Source of the DNA: a bacterium
GTDB lineage: Bacteria; CAYTYR01; UBA6262
Assembly: GCA_028712895.1 (NCBI GenBank)
Contig: JAQTPL010000021.1
Span: 1-35,474 of the forward strand
DNA length: 35,474 bases
Reading direction: 5' to 3'
Numbering within the stretch: the first letter of the stretch is position 1; the number at the start of each line of letters is the position of its first letter. Shown piece by piece: positions 13,875-22,012 of this stretch. The position numbers and the translations under genes are program-made. The notes below the pieces were generated by a model. The model was not told where the DNA came from. It did not search any database and saw only the letters and a program-made list of their open reading frames with translations.

Positions 13875-15806
13875 GTGGAACAACTCCCCCAGCCAAAATT
13901 TAAACTGGAAATTCCTGGTTCTGATACGGTTGTCGATTACCGGCTCTATGGTGAGTTTAAAAATGTGGGTACCTTTGAGTATGAATACATCATCAGGGAT
14001 AAAACTGGCCTGGCTAGGTCTGTAGGACAGGGTATCTTCCCTCATGAATATGATTATAGCCAGGATTCCTACTACCAAAGCATCAAAAGTAAGGGTTTAT
14101 TGGAAGGTAATCCCTGGGATCATATCTATACTGATAATCCGCAAGCTGATTTTTTTATCTGGGCGACTACTGATAATGTTGAACGGGGAGTACGGCAGTT
14201 CTTTATCGGGGAGATTTTTCAGTATGCCGGTTTAATAGCCCAAGCGGTAAAAGCATTTTATGCTACCCTGGTCCATTATCCACGCAGTATCTGCTGGTCC
14301 AATGACAACCGGAGTTTTTTCTGGTTTGTCGGCCAGGCAGCTATAGTTAAGATCAACCATCTCTGCCGGCAATACCCGGAACTTGGGGTGCGCCTGGAAG
14401 GTGCTGATTTTAATATTGGCGGCCATCGTGAATTTCCTTTGCGTAATCTTGACCTGGGTAAAGAAAAAATTGAGATCATCCCCGGGTTTTTCAGCCCCTG
14501 GGGCAGGAATGAGCGGGTCAAGGAAGAGAAAGACCTGAATGCCATGGAAATAACCAAGACTGTGGGCACCGGGAAAGTCCAGTTGGTGCAATTTGGCAAC
14601 CGGCATTGGCAGCTGCGCGTTGACGGGAAGCCATTCTTTGTCAAAGGCATAACGTATGCGCCGACCCGGGTCGGGGAAACCCCGTTCCCGGAAACTTTGG
14701 CCAAATTTCCCAAAGCTATGCCCAAAGCCAATTGGATGTGGCAGGATACCAATAATAACGGTAAAATAGATGCTCCTTATGAAAGCTGGGTAGACAAGAA
14801 CCGCAACCGGGTCCAGGATGAGGATGAACCAGTAGTGGGGGATTTTAAATTACTGAAAGATATGGGTTGCAATTGCCTTCGTTTTTATCATGAACCAGAG
14901 CATAATAAATATAATTATGCCTGTCTTAATAAGCCGTTGCTTAGGGATATGTATGTGAATTATGGAATTCGGGTAGCGCTGGGAGATTTCCTCGGGGCTT
15001 ATTGCCTGGGGTCAGGAGCGGATCAGTCCTGCGGCACTGATTATGCTGATCCCGCGCAATGTGCCAGGATGAAAAAAATAGTGGAAGACATGGTCCTGGA
15101 TAACCGGGATGAACCCTATATATTATTATGGGTCCTGGGGAATGAAAACAATATGCCAGCGGTCAATAGCATTAATGCGGTCCGCACCAATGCTTATACT
15201 AATCCGGTGGCTTACCTGAATTTTGTCAATGAAGTGGCCCAGATGATCCACCAGCTTGATCCTAATCACCCCGTAGTTACCTGCAACAATGATGTGGTCC
15301 ATCTTAATCATTTACGGGACTTGGCTCCGGATGTCGATATCTTTGGCGTTAATGCTTATAAGGGATCAGCAGGTTTTGGCGAGTTATGGCAACAAGTATA
15401 CCGGATCTATGACAAACCGATACTAGTGACCGAATATGGCTGTGATTGCTATCATCCCGGCCAGGGAGTGAACGAAGGGGAACAGGCCATCTATCATGAG
15501 GCCTGCTGGAAAGACATACTTTATAACCGGGCTGGCCGCGGTGGATATGGTAATTCAATCGGCGGCATTGTTTTTGAATGGCTGGATGAATGGTGGAAAT
15601 CCAACCGTGAAACCTCGCCTTTTGAGCATGATACGACGCATAATGATTTATTTATTCTGCCTGATGGAACAGTCAGTGAGGAGTGGTTTGGCCTCTGCGG
15701 CCAAGGAGACGGCAAGCAATCGCCATTCTTGCGGGAATTGCGACGGGCGTACTACCTCTACAAAACCATGTGGACCGAATGGCCGCTCTGGGAACCAAAG
15801 AAATAG
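13875..15806 (+). CDS. Clan GH-A glycoside hydrolase-like protein (GH2 TIM-barrel type)
   Basis: A 643-residue protein. Residues 1-215 are a region I do not recognise. From about 235 there is a beta-rich lead (WQLRVDGKPFFVKGITYAPT, typical just before a GH2-type barrel), then a TIM barrel with the two clan GH-A glutamates: acid/base in WVLGNEN (N423-E424) and nucleophile in LVTEYG (E520). Two EF-loop-like segments interrupt the first part of the barrel: D291-x-N-x-N-G-x-I-D299 and D307-x-N-x-N-x-V-x-D315. No signal peptide is seen, so a cytoplasmic place or an unusual export route must be assumed. The substrate is unknown; beta-glucan or storage-glycan processing is only a guess. The start is GTG behind GGGAGGA. 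Confidence 0.82.
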   Translation: MEQLPQPKFKLEIPGSDTVVDYRLYGEFKNVGTFEYEYIIRDKTGLARSVGQGIFPHEYDYSQDSYYQSIKSKGLLEGNPWDHIYTDNPQADFFIWATTDNVERGVRQFFIGEIFQYAGLIAQAVKAFYATLVHYPRSICWSNDNRSFFWFVGQAAIVKINHLCRQYPELGVRLEGADFNIGGHREFPLRNLDLGKEKIEIIPGFFSPWGRNERVKEEKDLNAMEITKTVGTGKVQLVQFGNRHWQLRVDGKPFFVKGITYAPTRVGETPFPETLAKFPKAMPKANWMWQDTNNNGKIDAPYESWVDKNRNRVQDEDEPVVGDFKLLKDMGCNCLRFYHEPEHNKYNYACLNKPLLRDMYVNYGIRVALGDFLGAYCLGSGADQSCGTDYADPAQCARMKKIVEDMVLDNRDEPYILLWVLGNENNMPAVNSINAVRTNAYTNPVAYLNFVNEVAQMIHQLDPNHPVVTCNNDVVHLNHLRDLAPDVDIFGVNAYKGSAGFGELWQQVYRIYDKPILVTEYGCDCYHPGQGVNEGEQAIYHEACWKDILYNRAGRGGYGNSIGGIVFEWLDEWWKSNRETSPFEHDTTHNDLFILPDGTVSEEWFGLCGQGDGKQSPFLRELRRAYYLYKTMWTEWPLWEPKK

Positions 15807-15815
15807 GAGTTTATG

Positions 15816-17465
15816 ATGTATAGTATCATCGGGATTTTGTTTTGGCTGGTCATAATTTATATTATTGTCAGGAAATTTATTGGATATAAAAGGAAGCATT
15901 ATGATTGGCTGCAAAAACAGATCATCACCTGGGAAAACGGTAAGCTTATTTCCACAGAGCAAGGTACTGCTATTTTAGCCAGCTACAACTTAAAACGGGT
16001 AGACCCGGCCAGGAAACTGGATACAATTAAAATATTGACTTTGATCGGCGCTATATTTGTTGGCGTAGGTATCATTTTTATGGTCGCCAGTAATTGGCAG
16101 GAAATACCAAAGATAGTACGCACGGCGATGCTTTTAGGTCTTACCTTAGGGACTTTATATACCGGGTATTATGTATCTTATGAAAGAACAGATTACCCTT
16201 TATTGGGTAAAAGCTTATTTTTGCTGGCTGGATTGTTCTGGGGTGGCAGTATTGCCTTAATTACCCAAATTTACAATATTCCAACCTCAAAGAACTGGTT
16301 TATTTTTCTGCTCTGGGCTTTCCCGATTTTGCCGGTAGCTTATTTCTTTAAAAATGAATATACTTATGTCTTATCTTCAGCCTTATTCTTGATCTGGGAT
16401 ATTACTTACTCTACCAGTAATAATACGGCTAACTATTATTATCTTGTACTGGTTTTCCTGCTGCTTCTGCCCATTGCCAGAATTTTTATTAAGTGGGAAT
16501 GGGTTAATGTGCTAAGTTTGGTTATGGCGGCGGTGAGTGCTGTTTTTCTTAAGCAGGACTATTTTATTTTAACTGCCAGCGCCGGCCTGCTGGTATATTA
16601 TCTCTGGGTCAAGAAACAGGAAATTTTCCTGTTGGCCGCTGCCTTGTGTTTCCCCCTCTGGCTTATTGCTTTCTTCATGATCCGGCAAGCTACCCCGAAC
16701 TTTTACTTCCTGCTGCCTTTAACCTTGCTCTTTTATCTTTCTTATAAAGCCAAATCCCAGGTGGCAGCGTCAATTAACCTGGCCAGCGCCGTGCTCTGGA
16801 TTAACCTGGTCCTGGCTGCTTACCTGAATATTACGCGGCAATCCTATAATATAATATCATTTAGCCTGTTACACTTCCTGGTCGGGAGTATACTATTCAC
16901 TATCGGCATGCTGCATAAGGGCTGGTATGAGGAGTATGTTCCTTTATATAAGATCAGTGGTTTTGCCCTGTGTTCTATTTTTGCTTATTTGTTGGCTTTT
17001 AAGCAGGTATATACTGCCGCGCTACCTGCACCGGGATTGTTCTTTTTCTCATCACAGGCAGCGTTGGTTTTACTGATTTTATTAGCGGCAATAGCCGGCT
17101 GGCAAGGTTACTTTAACCATAAAAACGGTAAATTGGAACTTATCGGATTGCTGCTGTCCGTATCCGGGGCCGTACTGATACTTTTGAATCCGGCGCAACC
17201 GCTGCTAAACACGGTCGTAGCTAATTTTATTTTAGTAGTTTTTGCCGTGCTCTGTGTTTTTAGCGGTGTGGAAGCGCAAGATCCTCTTTTATTCAATTGC
17301 GGGGTAGCCTTTTTTGTATTATTTATTATTACCCGGTATATAGATATTTTTTGGAAACTTCAGGAAAAGTCCATCTTTTTCCTGGTCAGCGGGATCATCC
17401 TGATCTTTAGCGGCATGTATCTGGAAAAAAAGCGGCGGCAAATTATTGAAAGGATGAAAGGTTAA
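15816..17465 (+). CDS. DUF2157 polytopic membrane protein
   Basis: About 549 residues. The N-terminus has one membrane helix, then a soluble stretch (YDWLQKQIITWENGKLISTEQGTAILASYNL) that matches the DUF2157 domain, followed by roughly 14 hydrophobic helices. GGAG (15806-15809) is 6 nt from ATG 15816 and only 3 nt from ATG 15813, so 15816 is preferred. It shares a TAATG overlap with the next gene, a GDYXXLXY protein. These two families are regularly adjacent in bacteria, and DUF2157 plus GDYXXLXY is presumed to form one membrane complex of unknown role. Confidence 0.9.
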   Translation: MYSIIGILFWLVIIYIIVRKFIGYKRKHYDWLQKQIITWENGKLISTEQGTAILASYNLKRVDPARKLDTIKILTLIGAIFVGVGIIFMVASNWQEIPKIVRTAMLLGLTLGTLYTGYYVSYERTDYPLLGKSLFLLAGLFWGGSIALITQIYNIPTSKNWFIFLLWAFPILPVAYFFKNEYTYVLSSALFLIWDITYSTSNNTANYYYLVLVFLLLLPIARIFIKWEWVNVLSLVMAAVSAVFLKQDYFILTASAGLLVYYLWVKKQEIFLLAAALCFPLWLIAFFMIRQATPNFYFLLPLTLLFYLSYKAKSQVAASINLASAVLWINLVLAAYLNITRQSYNIISFSLLHFLVGSILFTIGMLHKGWYEEYVPLYKISGFALCSIFAYLLAFKQVYTAALPAPGLFFFSSQAALVLLILLAAIAGWQGYFNHKNGKLELIGLLLSVSGAVLILLNPAQPLLNTVVANFILVVFAVLCVFSGVEAQDPLLFNCGVAFFVLFIITRYIDIFWKLQEKSIFFLVSGIILIFSGMYLEKKRRQIIERMKG

Positions 17466-18001
17466 TGAGTAAAAAAGCTATTACATTGGTTATTGCCGCG
17501 GCTTGGCTCTTAATCGCTTTAGCTATTATTATTTCCAGAGAACGGATCCTGTCCACTGGCCAGATGATCATGTTAGAAACCATTCCGGTTGATCCTCGTG
17601 ACCTGTTAAGGGGTGATTATGTTATCTTGAATTATAAGATCAGCACTATTGACAGGTCTCGTGTCTCCAGTGAGCCTGGCAGCTATACTTACGGGCAGCC
17701 GGTTAATGTGAATTTAGAACCTGTCGGGAAATTCTGGCAGCCGAAGGCGGTCTGGATAAAGAATAAACCATCCGGCGGAGTTAATATAAAAGGCCTGGTC
17801 AGGAGCAGCCAGGGACTATCTTTCAATATAGAATATGGGATAGAAAGCTATTTTGTCCCTGAAGGGAAGGGCGCCGGGATTGAAACTGCCCTAAGAAGAA
17901 ATGTATCTGGGAAGGTGGCGGTAGAGGTTGCTGTTGATAACAGCGGCAGGGCTATGATCAATCGGGTGTTAATTGATGACCGGCCTGTAAAATTTGATTA
18001 G
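17465..18001 (+). CDS. GDYXXLXY domain protein
   Basis: A 178-residue protein with one N-terminal membrane helix (about 5-24) and then the family-naming motif G50-D-Y-V-I-L-N-Y57 after PVDPRDLLR. The rest would lie outside the inner membrane. It directly overlaps the DUF2157 gene, its usual partner. Function is not known. The stop overlaps the stop of the convergent PilZ gene by 3 nt. Confidence 0.92.
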   Translation: MSKKAITLVIAAAWLLIALAIIISRERILSTGQMIMLETIPVDPRDLLRGDYVILNYKISTIDRSRVSSEPGSYTYGQPVNVNLEPVGKFWQPKAVWIKNKPSGGVNIKGLVRSSQGLSFNIEYGIESYFVPEGKGAGIETALRRNVSGKVAVEVAVDNSGRAMINRVLIDDRPVKFD

Positions 18002-18348
18002 CTGATAGGCAGGTCGGAACTGACCGACATGGAATTGATGGTGTCGACCAGTTTCTTAAGATGATAGGCATTATAGTTGGTAATTTCTACGCCGATATGG
18101 TAGCCGTCAGGAGAGCTGTTGACATATTTGATCTCACCCATGATACTGGAGAACTTTTTACCATCCTTGAAATCAAAGTCCATATTGATAACTTTGCCCT
18201 TGGTATAATGAGTAGATGTTAAGATGCCTGCTCCCTGCAGATTTATATCCATGATCGTGCCGGTGAATTTGACTTCAGCTTGGAAGTTATCATTAAAGTT
18301 TACCGGTAATTTGGCTTTATAGCGGGGTAATTTGCGTTTTTCAGTCAC
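17998..18348 (-). CDS. Single-domain PilZ protein
   Basis: A 116-residue PilZ domain, the usual cyclic-di-GMP receptor fold. RxxxR is present (R5-K-L-P-R9). The second motif (D/N)xSxxG reads D34-I-N-L-Q-G39, with Asn in place of Ser, so binding is likely but not certain. The start is GTG with AGGAAAGGA upstream on the minus strand. A perfect TTGACA lies on the minus strand at 18406-18411, but the matching -10 (TAAAAA at 18-nt spacing) is poor. It converges with the GDYXXLXY gene and diverges from the DUF502 gene. Confidence 0.88.
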   Translation of the reverse strand: MTEKRKLPRYKAKLPVNFNDNFQAEVKFTGTIMDINLQGAGILTSTHYTKGKVINMDFDFKDGKKFSSIMGEIKYVNSSPDGYHIGVEITNYNAYHLKKLVDTINSMSVSSDLPIS

Positions 18349-18463
18349 AAAAATAGTCCTTTCCTGGTGAATGGTTATATTTTTTTACCTTATTTGGCCG
18401 CTTAGTGTCAAGAGATATTACAAGCAGGGTATGTTCTATATTACCTGAAGGAGCATTAAAAAT

Positions 18464-19117
18464 ATGGAAACTAAAACATCTTTTTCTAAATTCAAGCAAT
18501 ATTTTTTATCCGGCTTAGCGATTATGTTCCCGGTTTTTGTGACCTTATGGGTGTTAAAGATACTGTTCCAGGTCTCAGACGGTTTTCTCGGCGGTTTTGT
18601 TAATGATTACCTGTACGCAGAGTATGGCTACTATATCCCGGGATTAGGTATTCTGATCATGGTCTCACTGATCGTGCTGGCCGGGTATCTTACCAATAAG
18701 GTCTTTGCCCGCCGTCTTTTCCCGGAGATCGAGCGCTGGCTGATGAAATTTCCCCTGATACGGAGTATTTATCCTTCCGCCAAGCAATTAAGCAAGTTTA
18801 TTTTTAATGAATCCAGCAAGGCGAAATTCAGCCGGGCAGCTTTGGTTCCCTGGCCGCATCAAAATTGCTACACCCTGGGATTTGTCATGAATGAAGAAAT
18901 CTCCTGCGAACGTTTTCCTAAAAGCCAAAAATACTATACGGTTTTTGTGACCACGGTCCCTAATCCTCTTACCGGGTTTATCAGCTTTTATAAAGAAGAA
19001 GATACTATCTTGCTGGATATAAAAGTGGACGAAGCCCTGAAGGTGATCATCTCCGGTGGCGTGATCTCGCCAAAAGTATTCAAGCCCCAGGCGCCTGCCC
19101 CTCCGCCAGCGCAATAA
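18464..19117 (+). CDS. DUF502 family membrane protein
   Basis: A 217-residue protein with two N-terminal membrane helices (about 16-36 and 57-77) and a conserved soluble half: LIRSIYPSAKQLSKFIF, RAALVPWPHQNCYTLGFVMNE, VFVTTVPNPLTGFISFYKEED. These are the hallmarks of DUF502 (similar proteins in plants are called COV1-like). The biochemical role is not known. GAAGGAG is 12 nt before the ATG. The Pro/Ala-rich C-terminus is likely disordered. Confidence 0.92.
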   Translation: METKTSFSKFKQYFLSGLAIMFPVFVTLWVLKILFQVSDGFLGGFVNDYLYAEYGYYIPGLGILIMVSLIVLAGYLTNKVFARRLFPEIERWLMKFPLIRSIYPSAKQLSKFIFNESSKAKFSRAALVPWPHQNCYTLGFVMNEEISCERFPKSQKYYTVFVTTVPNPLTGFISFYKEEDTILLDIKVDEALKVIISGGVISPKVFKPQAPAPPPAQ

Positions 19118-19125
19118 TATTTTAC

Positions 19126-19170
19126 TTGACAATAATCACTTAGGATGGTATATATTCTATTATTCGAATA
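19126..19170 (+). promoter_or_regulatory. Promoter and probable ArsR operator before the redox cassette
   Basis: TTGACA (19126-19131) with TATATA (19149-19154, 17-nt spacing; TATATT lies two bases on) is a near-consensus promoter. A perfect 10-bp palindrome TATTCGAATA (19161-19170) sits just downstream, at the expected transcription start. This is the normal position and base composition of an operator for the ArsR-type protein encoded next. Confidence 0.75.
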
Positions 19171-19191
19171 TGATAATATGGAGATCTTGTT

Positions 19192-19461
19192 ATGGGCGCA
19201 AAGAAGTTCAAAAGGCAGGCCCAGCTGTTTAAAATGCTGGCCAACCCGGTCCGGCTGGAAATATTGCAGAATTTAAGTAAGAGGAAAGTTTGTGTGAACT
19301 CCTTGAGCGAGCTGGTCTCCAGGCGCCAGGCCAATATCAGCCAGCATTTGAGCATTATGAAGAATATGGGGATCATCGACAGCCAACGGGCAGGTAAGAA
19401 ACAGTGTTATTTCATTACCAATCATGAAATTAAAAAATTAGTAGAAAAAATAAAATCCTGA
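19192..19461 (+). CDS. ArsR/SmtB-family transcriptional repressor
   Basis: An 89-residue winged-helix protein: KMLANPVRLEILQNL at 14-28, the recognition helix region SRRQANISQHLSIMKNMGII, and a short wing (SQRAGKKQCYF). The alpha-3 position that holds C-x-C in arsenic sensors is here KVCVNSL, with a single Cys (C38 region) and Asn instead of the second Cys; another Cys lies in the wing. The classical As(III) site is therefore incomplete, and redox or other thiol sensing is plausible. GGAG is 8 nt from the ATG. It heads a cassette with thioredoxin and FTR and probably regulates it. Confidence 0.9.
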   Translation: MGAKKFKRQAQLFKMLANPVRLEILQNLSKRKVCVNSLSELVSRRQANISQHLSIMKNMGIIDSQRAGKKQCYFITNHEIKKLVEKIKS

Positions 19462-19472
19462 AGGAGGAGATT

Positions 19473-19796
19473 ATGAGTAACGAAGTGATCTTAAGCGAGG
19501 CTACGTTTGAACAGGAAGTGCTGCAGTCAACCCAGCCGGTATTGGTTGATTTTTGGGCGCCCTGGTGCGGGCCGTGTATGATGTTAGGGCCGACCATAGA
19601 AGAGATAGCTAAGGATTTTGCCGGCAAAGCCAAGGTCTGCAAATTGAATACCGATGAAAATGAAGCTATTGCCGCTAAATACCAGATCAACGCCATACCT
19701 TCGCTATTGTTCTTTAAGGGCGGGCAATTAGTGGATAAAAGTGTCGGCGTGGCCAATAAAAAGGCTATTGCCGATAAATTAACCAAGTTATTATAG
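19473..19796 (+). CDS. trxA: Thioredoxin
   Basis: A 107-residue classical thioredoxin with active site WCGPC (31-35), the FWAPWCGPCMMLGP helix, and the cis-Pro loop INAIPSLLFF. It reduces disulfides in cytoplasmic proteins. GAAGGAGGAG precedes the ATG. The next gene, 7 nt on, encodes an FTR-type reductase and no NADPH-dependent TrxB is in the window, so this thioredoxin is probably reduced by ferredoxin. Confidence 0.96.
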   Translation: MSNEVILSEATFEQEVLQSTQPVLVDFWAPWCGPCMMLGPTIEEIAKDFAGKAKVCKLNTDENEAIAAKYQINAIPSLLFFKGGQLVDKSVGVANKKAIADKLTKLL

Positions 19797-19803
19797 GAAA
19801 AAT

Positions 19804-20082
19804 ATGACCAAGGACCTGGAACAGGAAAAAGAGCGGGTTAGGCAGTTTGCTAAACGCTATTGTGAAATATCCGGGTATAAGCTTCATCCTGATGAGAAGA
19901 TAGCGGAGATGATCATTGAGGGATTGGCCAGGAACCGTGTAGAAAAAGGTTTCCAGTATTGCCCTTGCCGGGTATTGACCGGAGATAAAGAGCAGGATAA
20001 ACTGAAGATCTGCCCCTGCAAGTGGCATAAAGATGAAATTGCTGCTGACGGCCACTGCCATTGCCAGCTTTTCTATAAGTAA
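19804..20082 (+). CDS. Ferredoxin-thioredoxin reductase catalytic chain-like protein
   Basis: A 92-residue protein with the FTR catalytic-subunit pattern CPC ... CPC ... CHC: C53/C55, C70/C72, C85/H86/C87. By analogy with plant and cyanobacterial FTR, C53, C70, C72 and C85 would hold a [4Fe-4S] cluster, and C55 with C87 would form the redox-active disulfide. Spacings (14 and 12 residues between blocks) differ from the plant form (16 and 8), as in many non-phototrophs. There is no variable (FtrA-type) chain nearby. It sits 7 nt after trxA, so it likely delivers ferredoxin electrons to it. Confidence 0.9.
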   Translation: MTKDLEQEKERVRQFAKRYCEISGYKLHPDEKIAEMIIEGLARNRVEKGFQYCPCRVLTGDKEQDKLKICPCKWHKDEIAADGHCHCQLFYK

Positions 20083-20093
20083 AATAAGTTAGC

Positions 20094-20123
20094 GGTGTGG
20101 GGTTCTATACTTACTTCCACACC
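20094..20123. other. Inverted repeat between convergent genes
   Basis: GGTGTGG (20094-20100) and CCACACC (20117-20123) are perfect 7-bp arms with a 16-nt loop, in the gap between the convergent FTR and mazG genes. No T-run follows on either strand, so a terminator role is uncertain. Confidence 0.5.
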
Positions 20124-20136
20124 ATCCAACCTGTTA

Positions 20137-20532
20137 CTATCGCTTCTTATCAGTTTTTTCTTTCTTCTTGATCGCGTGCCAGTTCCTGACCACTTCAGCG
20201 GCATTCTTCACGCGTACCTTGCCGAATACGTGGGGATGCCGCCTTTTTAATTTCCTGGTCAGGCCGCGGATCACATCGTTAATGTCAAATTCTTTGTTTT
20301 CCCGGGCGATCTGCGCGTGAAATATTACCTGCAGCAATACATCCCCGAGTTCTTCCTGCAAATGTTCCGGGTCTCTCTCATCTATAGCTTCCAATACTTC
20401 CCTGGTTTCTTCCCGCAGGTACTTTCTTAAGGTCTGGTGGGTCTGGTGCTTATCCCAAGGACAACCTTGCGGCGAACGCAGCAGGGCCATAACCCGGACC
20501 AGTTCATTAAAAGGCGATTTTGTCTTTTTCAT
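20137..20532 (-). CDS. mazG: MazG nucleotide pyrophosphohydrolase, single-domain form
   Basis: A 131-residue all-alpha NTP pyrophosphohydrolase. [10 protein letters not shown] (23-32) and the metal motif E41-E-x-x-E45 ... E61-L-G-D64 are intact, so hydrolysis of NTPs (often non-canonical or (d)NTPs) is expected. E. coli MazG has two such domains (about 263 aa); this is a single-domain form. The lysine-rich C-terminus is short. The ATG lies only 9 nt from a good -10 box and has no Shine-Dalgarno, so the mRNA is probably leaderless. It diverges from rnfC. Confidence 0.93.
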   Translation of the reverse strand: MKKTKSPFNELVRVMALLRSPQGCPWDKHQTHQTLRKYLREETREVLEAIDERDPEHLQEELGDVLLQVIFHAQIARENKEFDINDVIRGLTRKLKRRHPHVFGKVRVKNAAEVVRNWHAIKKKEKTDKKR

Positions 20533-20541
20533 AATGCCTGA

Positions 20542-20570
20542 TTTATAGCATTATTTTGCTTAAATATCAA
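20542..20570 (-). promoter_or_regulatory. Promoter of mazG (minus strand)
   Basis: On the minus strand, TTGATA (20570-20565), exactly 17 nt, then TATAAA (20547-20542). The mazG ATG begins at 20532, 9 nt beyond the -10, so the transcript should start within about 3 nt of the start codon. Confidence 0.75.
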
Positions 20571-20603
20571 TAATTATAAGCTATTCCCCCCTAAGGAAAA
20601 ATC

Positions 20604-20632
20604 TTGACAGGGTCTCATGAAAAAGGTATAAT
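20604..20632 (+). promoter_or_regulatory. Full-consensus sigma70 promoter of the rnf operon
   Basis: TTGACA (20604-20609), 17 nt, TATAAT (20627-20632): a perfect match in both hexamers and spacing. It lies 33 nt before the rnfC GTG and would give a leader of roughly 25 nt containing CGGAGG. No operator-like palindrome is obvious, suggesting strong constitutive expression. Confidence 0.9.
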
Positions 20633-20665
20633 TTTAAATTAATTGTACAACGGAGGTTCGCCAGA

Positions 20666-22012
20666 GTGAAGGTATTAACTTTCCCTGGGGGAATTCATCC
20701 CAGCGGGAAAAAAGAACTAACATGCAGCCAGGTTGTCAAGGTTATGCCACCACCAAAAATGGTGGTTATTCCTTTATTACAGCATATTGGTGCTATCTGT
20801 GAGCCTTTGGTCCAAAAAGGCGATAAAGTAAAAAAAGGGCAGAAGATCGGGGAAAGCAGTTCATTGATTACGGCTCCGGTACATGCCTCTATTTCAGGCA
20901 CTATTGCTGATATCCGGCTTTACTCTCATCCGTTAGGCAATAAAGTCCTGTCAATTATTATTGAATCAGACGGCTTGGACCAATGGGCCGAAGATATTAA
21001 GAGAGATGATAATTTCTTCCGCCTTTTGCCCCAGGAGGTCCGTGACAAGATAAGGGACAAAGGTCTGGTTGGCCTTGGCGGAGCTGCTTTTCCTACCTCA
21101 GTCAAGCTTACTCCACCCGCAGATAAATTAATAGACGTAATTATTATCAATGGTTGTGAATGCGAACCGTACCTTACCTGTGATCACCGCCTGATGCTGG
21201 ATAATCCCCGGGGGATTGTTGAAGGCTTGAAGATCATTATGAAATTGTTGGATGTGGGTAAGGGGATCATTGCCATTGAAGATAATAAGATGGATGCGAT
21301 AAAGCTGCTTTCTGCGGCTGTTAAAATGGAACCTAATATAGATGTGGTCACGGTAAAGGCCAAGTATCCCCAGGGGGCTGAAAAACAGTTGATCAAAGCC
21401 CTGCTAAAAAAAGAGGTTCCTGCCGGTAAATTACCCTTTGAAGTTGGGGTAGTTGTCGATAATGTGGGGACAGCCGTGGCTATCTATGAAGCTCTGCACG
21501 ATAATCGTCCTTTGATCGAAAGAACAATTACTGTAACCGGGAGCGGGATCAAAGAACCGCAAAACGTTAAGGTAAGAATAGGGACCCTATTTAGTGAGGT
21601 TATTTCTTTTTGCGGTGGCTTGCAAGGCGAGACCGCTAAAGTGATCATGGGGGGACCCATGATGGGTATTGCCCAGTATTCGTTGGATGTTCCGGTGATA
21701 AAAGGGACATCAGGGATCCTGGTGTTAACTGCCCAGGAGGCTAAAGTTATCCAGGCTGGTCCTTGTATTCGCTGTTCTAAATGCATTGACGCTTGTCCGA
21801 TGAACCTCACTCCTTATTTATATGGCTTATATGGCCGTCGGCAGGAATATGAAGCTATGGATAAATATCAAGTAGCTGATTGTATCGAGTGCGGTGTTTG
21901 TGCCTATGGTTGTCCCGCCAAAATCCCCCTGGTACAGTATGCCAAATGGGCTAAAATGGAAATTGCCCAGGCCAAGAAAAAGAAAATAGAAAGTAAAAAG
22001 GATACTAAATAA
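20666..22012 (+). CDS. rnfC: Rnf complex subunit RnfC
   Basis: A 448-residue peripheral subunit with the NADH/FMN-binding NuoF-like core (GLVGLGGAAFPTSVKL, IIINGCECEPYLTCDH, GGPMMG) and a C-terminal 2x[4Fe-4S] ferredoxin domain: C367/370/373/377 and C406/409/412/416. It handles NADH at the cytoplasmic end of the ferredoxin:NAD+ oxidoreductase, which couples this redox step to Na+ or H+ transport. The start is GTG with GGAGG 9 nt upstream. It lacks the long Ala/Lys-rich tail of proteobacterial RnfC. It heads the order CDGEAB seen in Clostridium- and Acetobacterium-type operons. Confidence 0.96.
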   Translation: MKVLTFPGGIHPSGKKELTCSQVVKVMPPPKMVVIPLLQHIGAICEPLVQKGDKVKKGQKIGESSSLITAPVHASISGTIADIRLYSHPLGNKVLSIIIESDGLDQWAEDIKRDDNFFRLLPQEVRDKIRDKGLVGLGGAAFPTSVKLTPPADKLIDVIIINGCECEPYLTCDHRLMLDNPRGIVEGLKIIMKLLDVGKGIIAIEDNKMDAIKLLSAAVKMEPNIDVVTVKAKYPQGAEKQLIKALLKKEVPAGKLPFEVGVVVDNVGTAVAIYEALHDNRPLIERTITVTGSGIKEPQNVKVRIGTLFSEVISFCGGLQGETAKVIMGGPMMGIAQYSLDVPVIKGTSGILVLTAQEAKVIQAGPCIRCSKCIDACPMNLTPYLYGLYGRRQEYEAMDKYQVADCIECGVCAYGCPAKIPLVQYAKWAKMEIAQAKKKKIESKKDTK

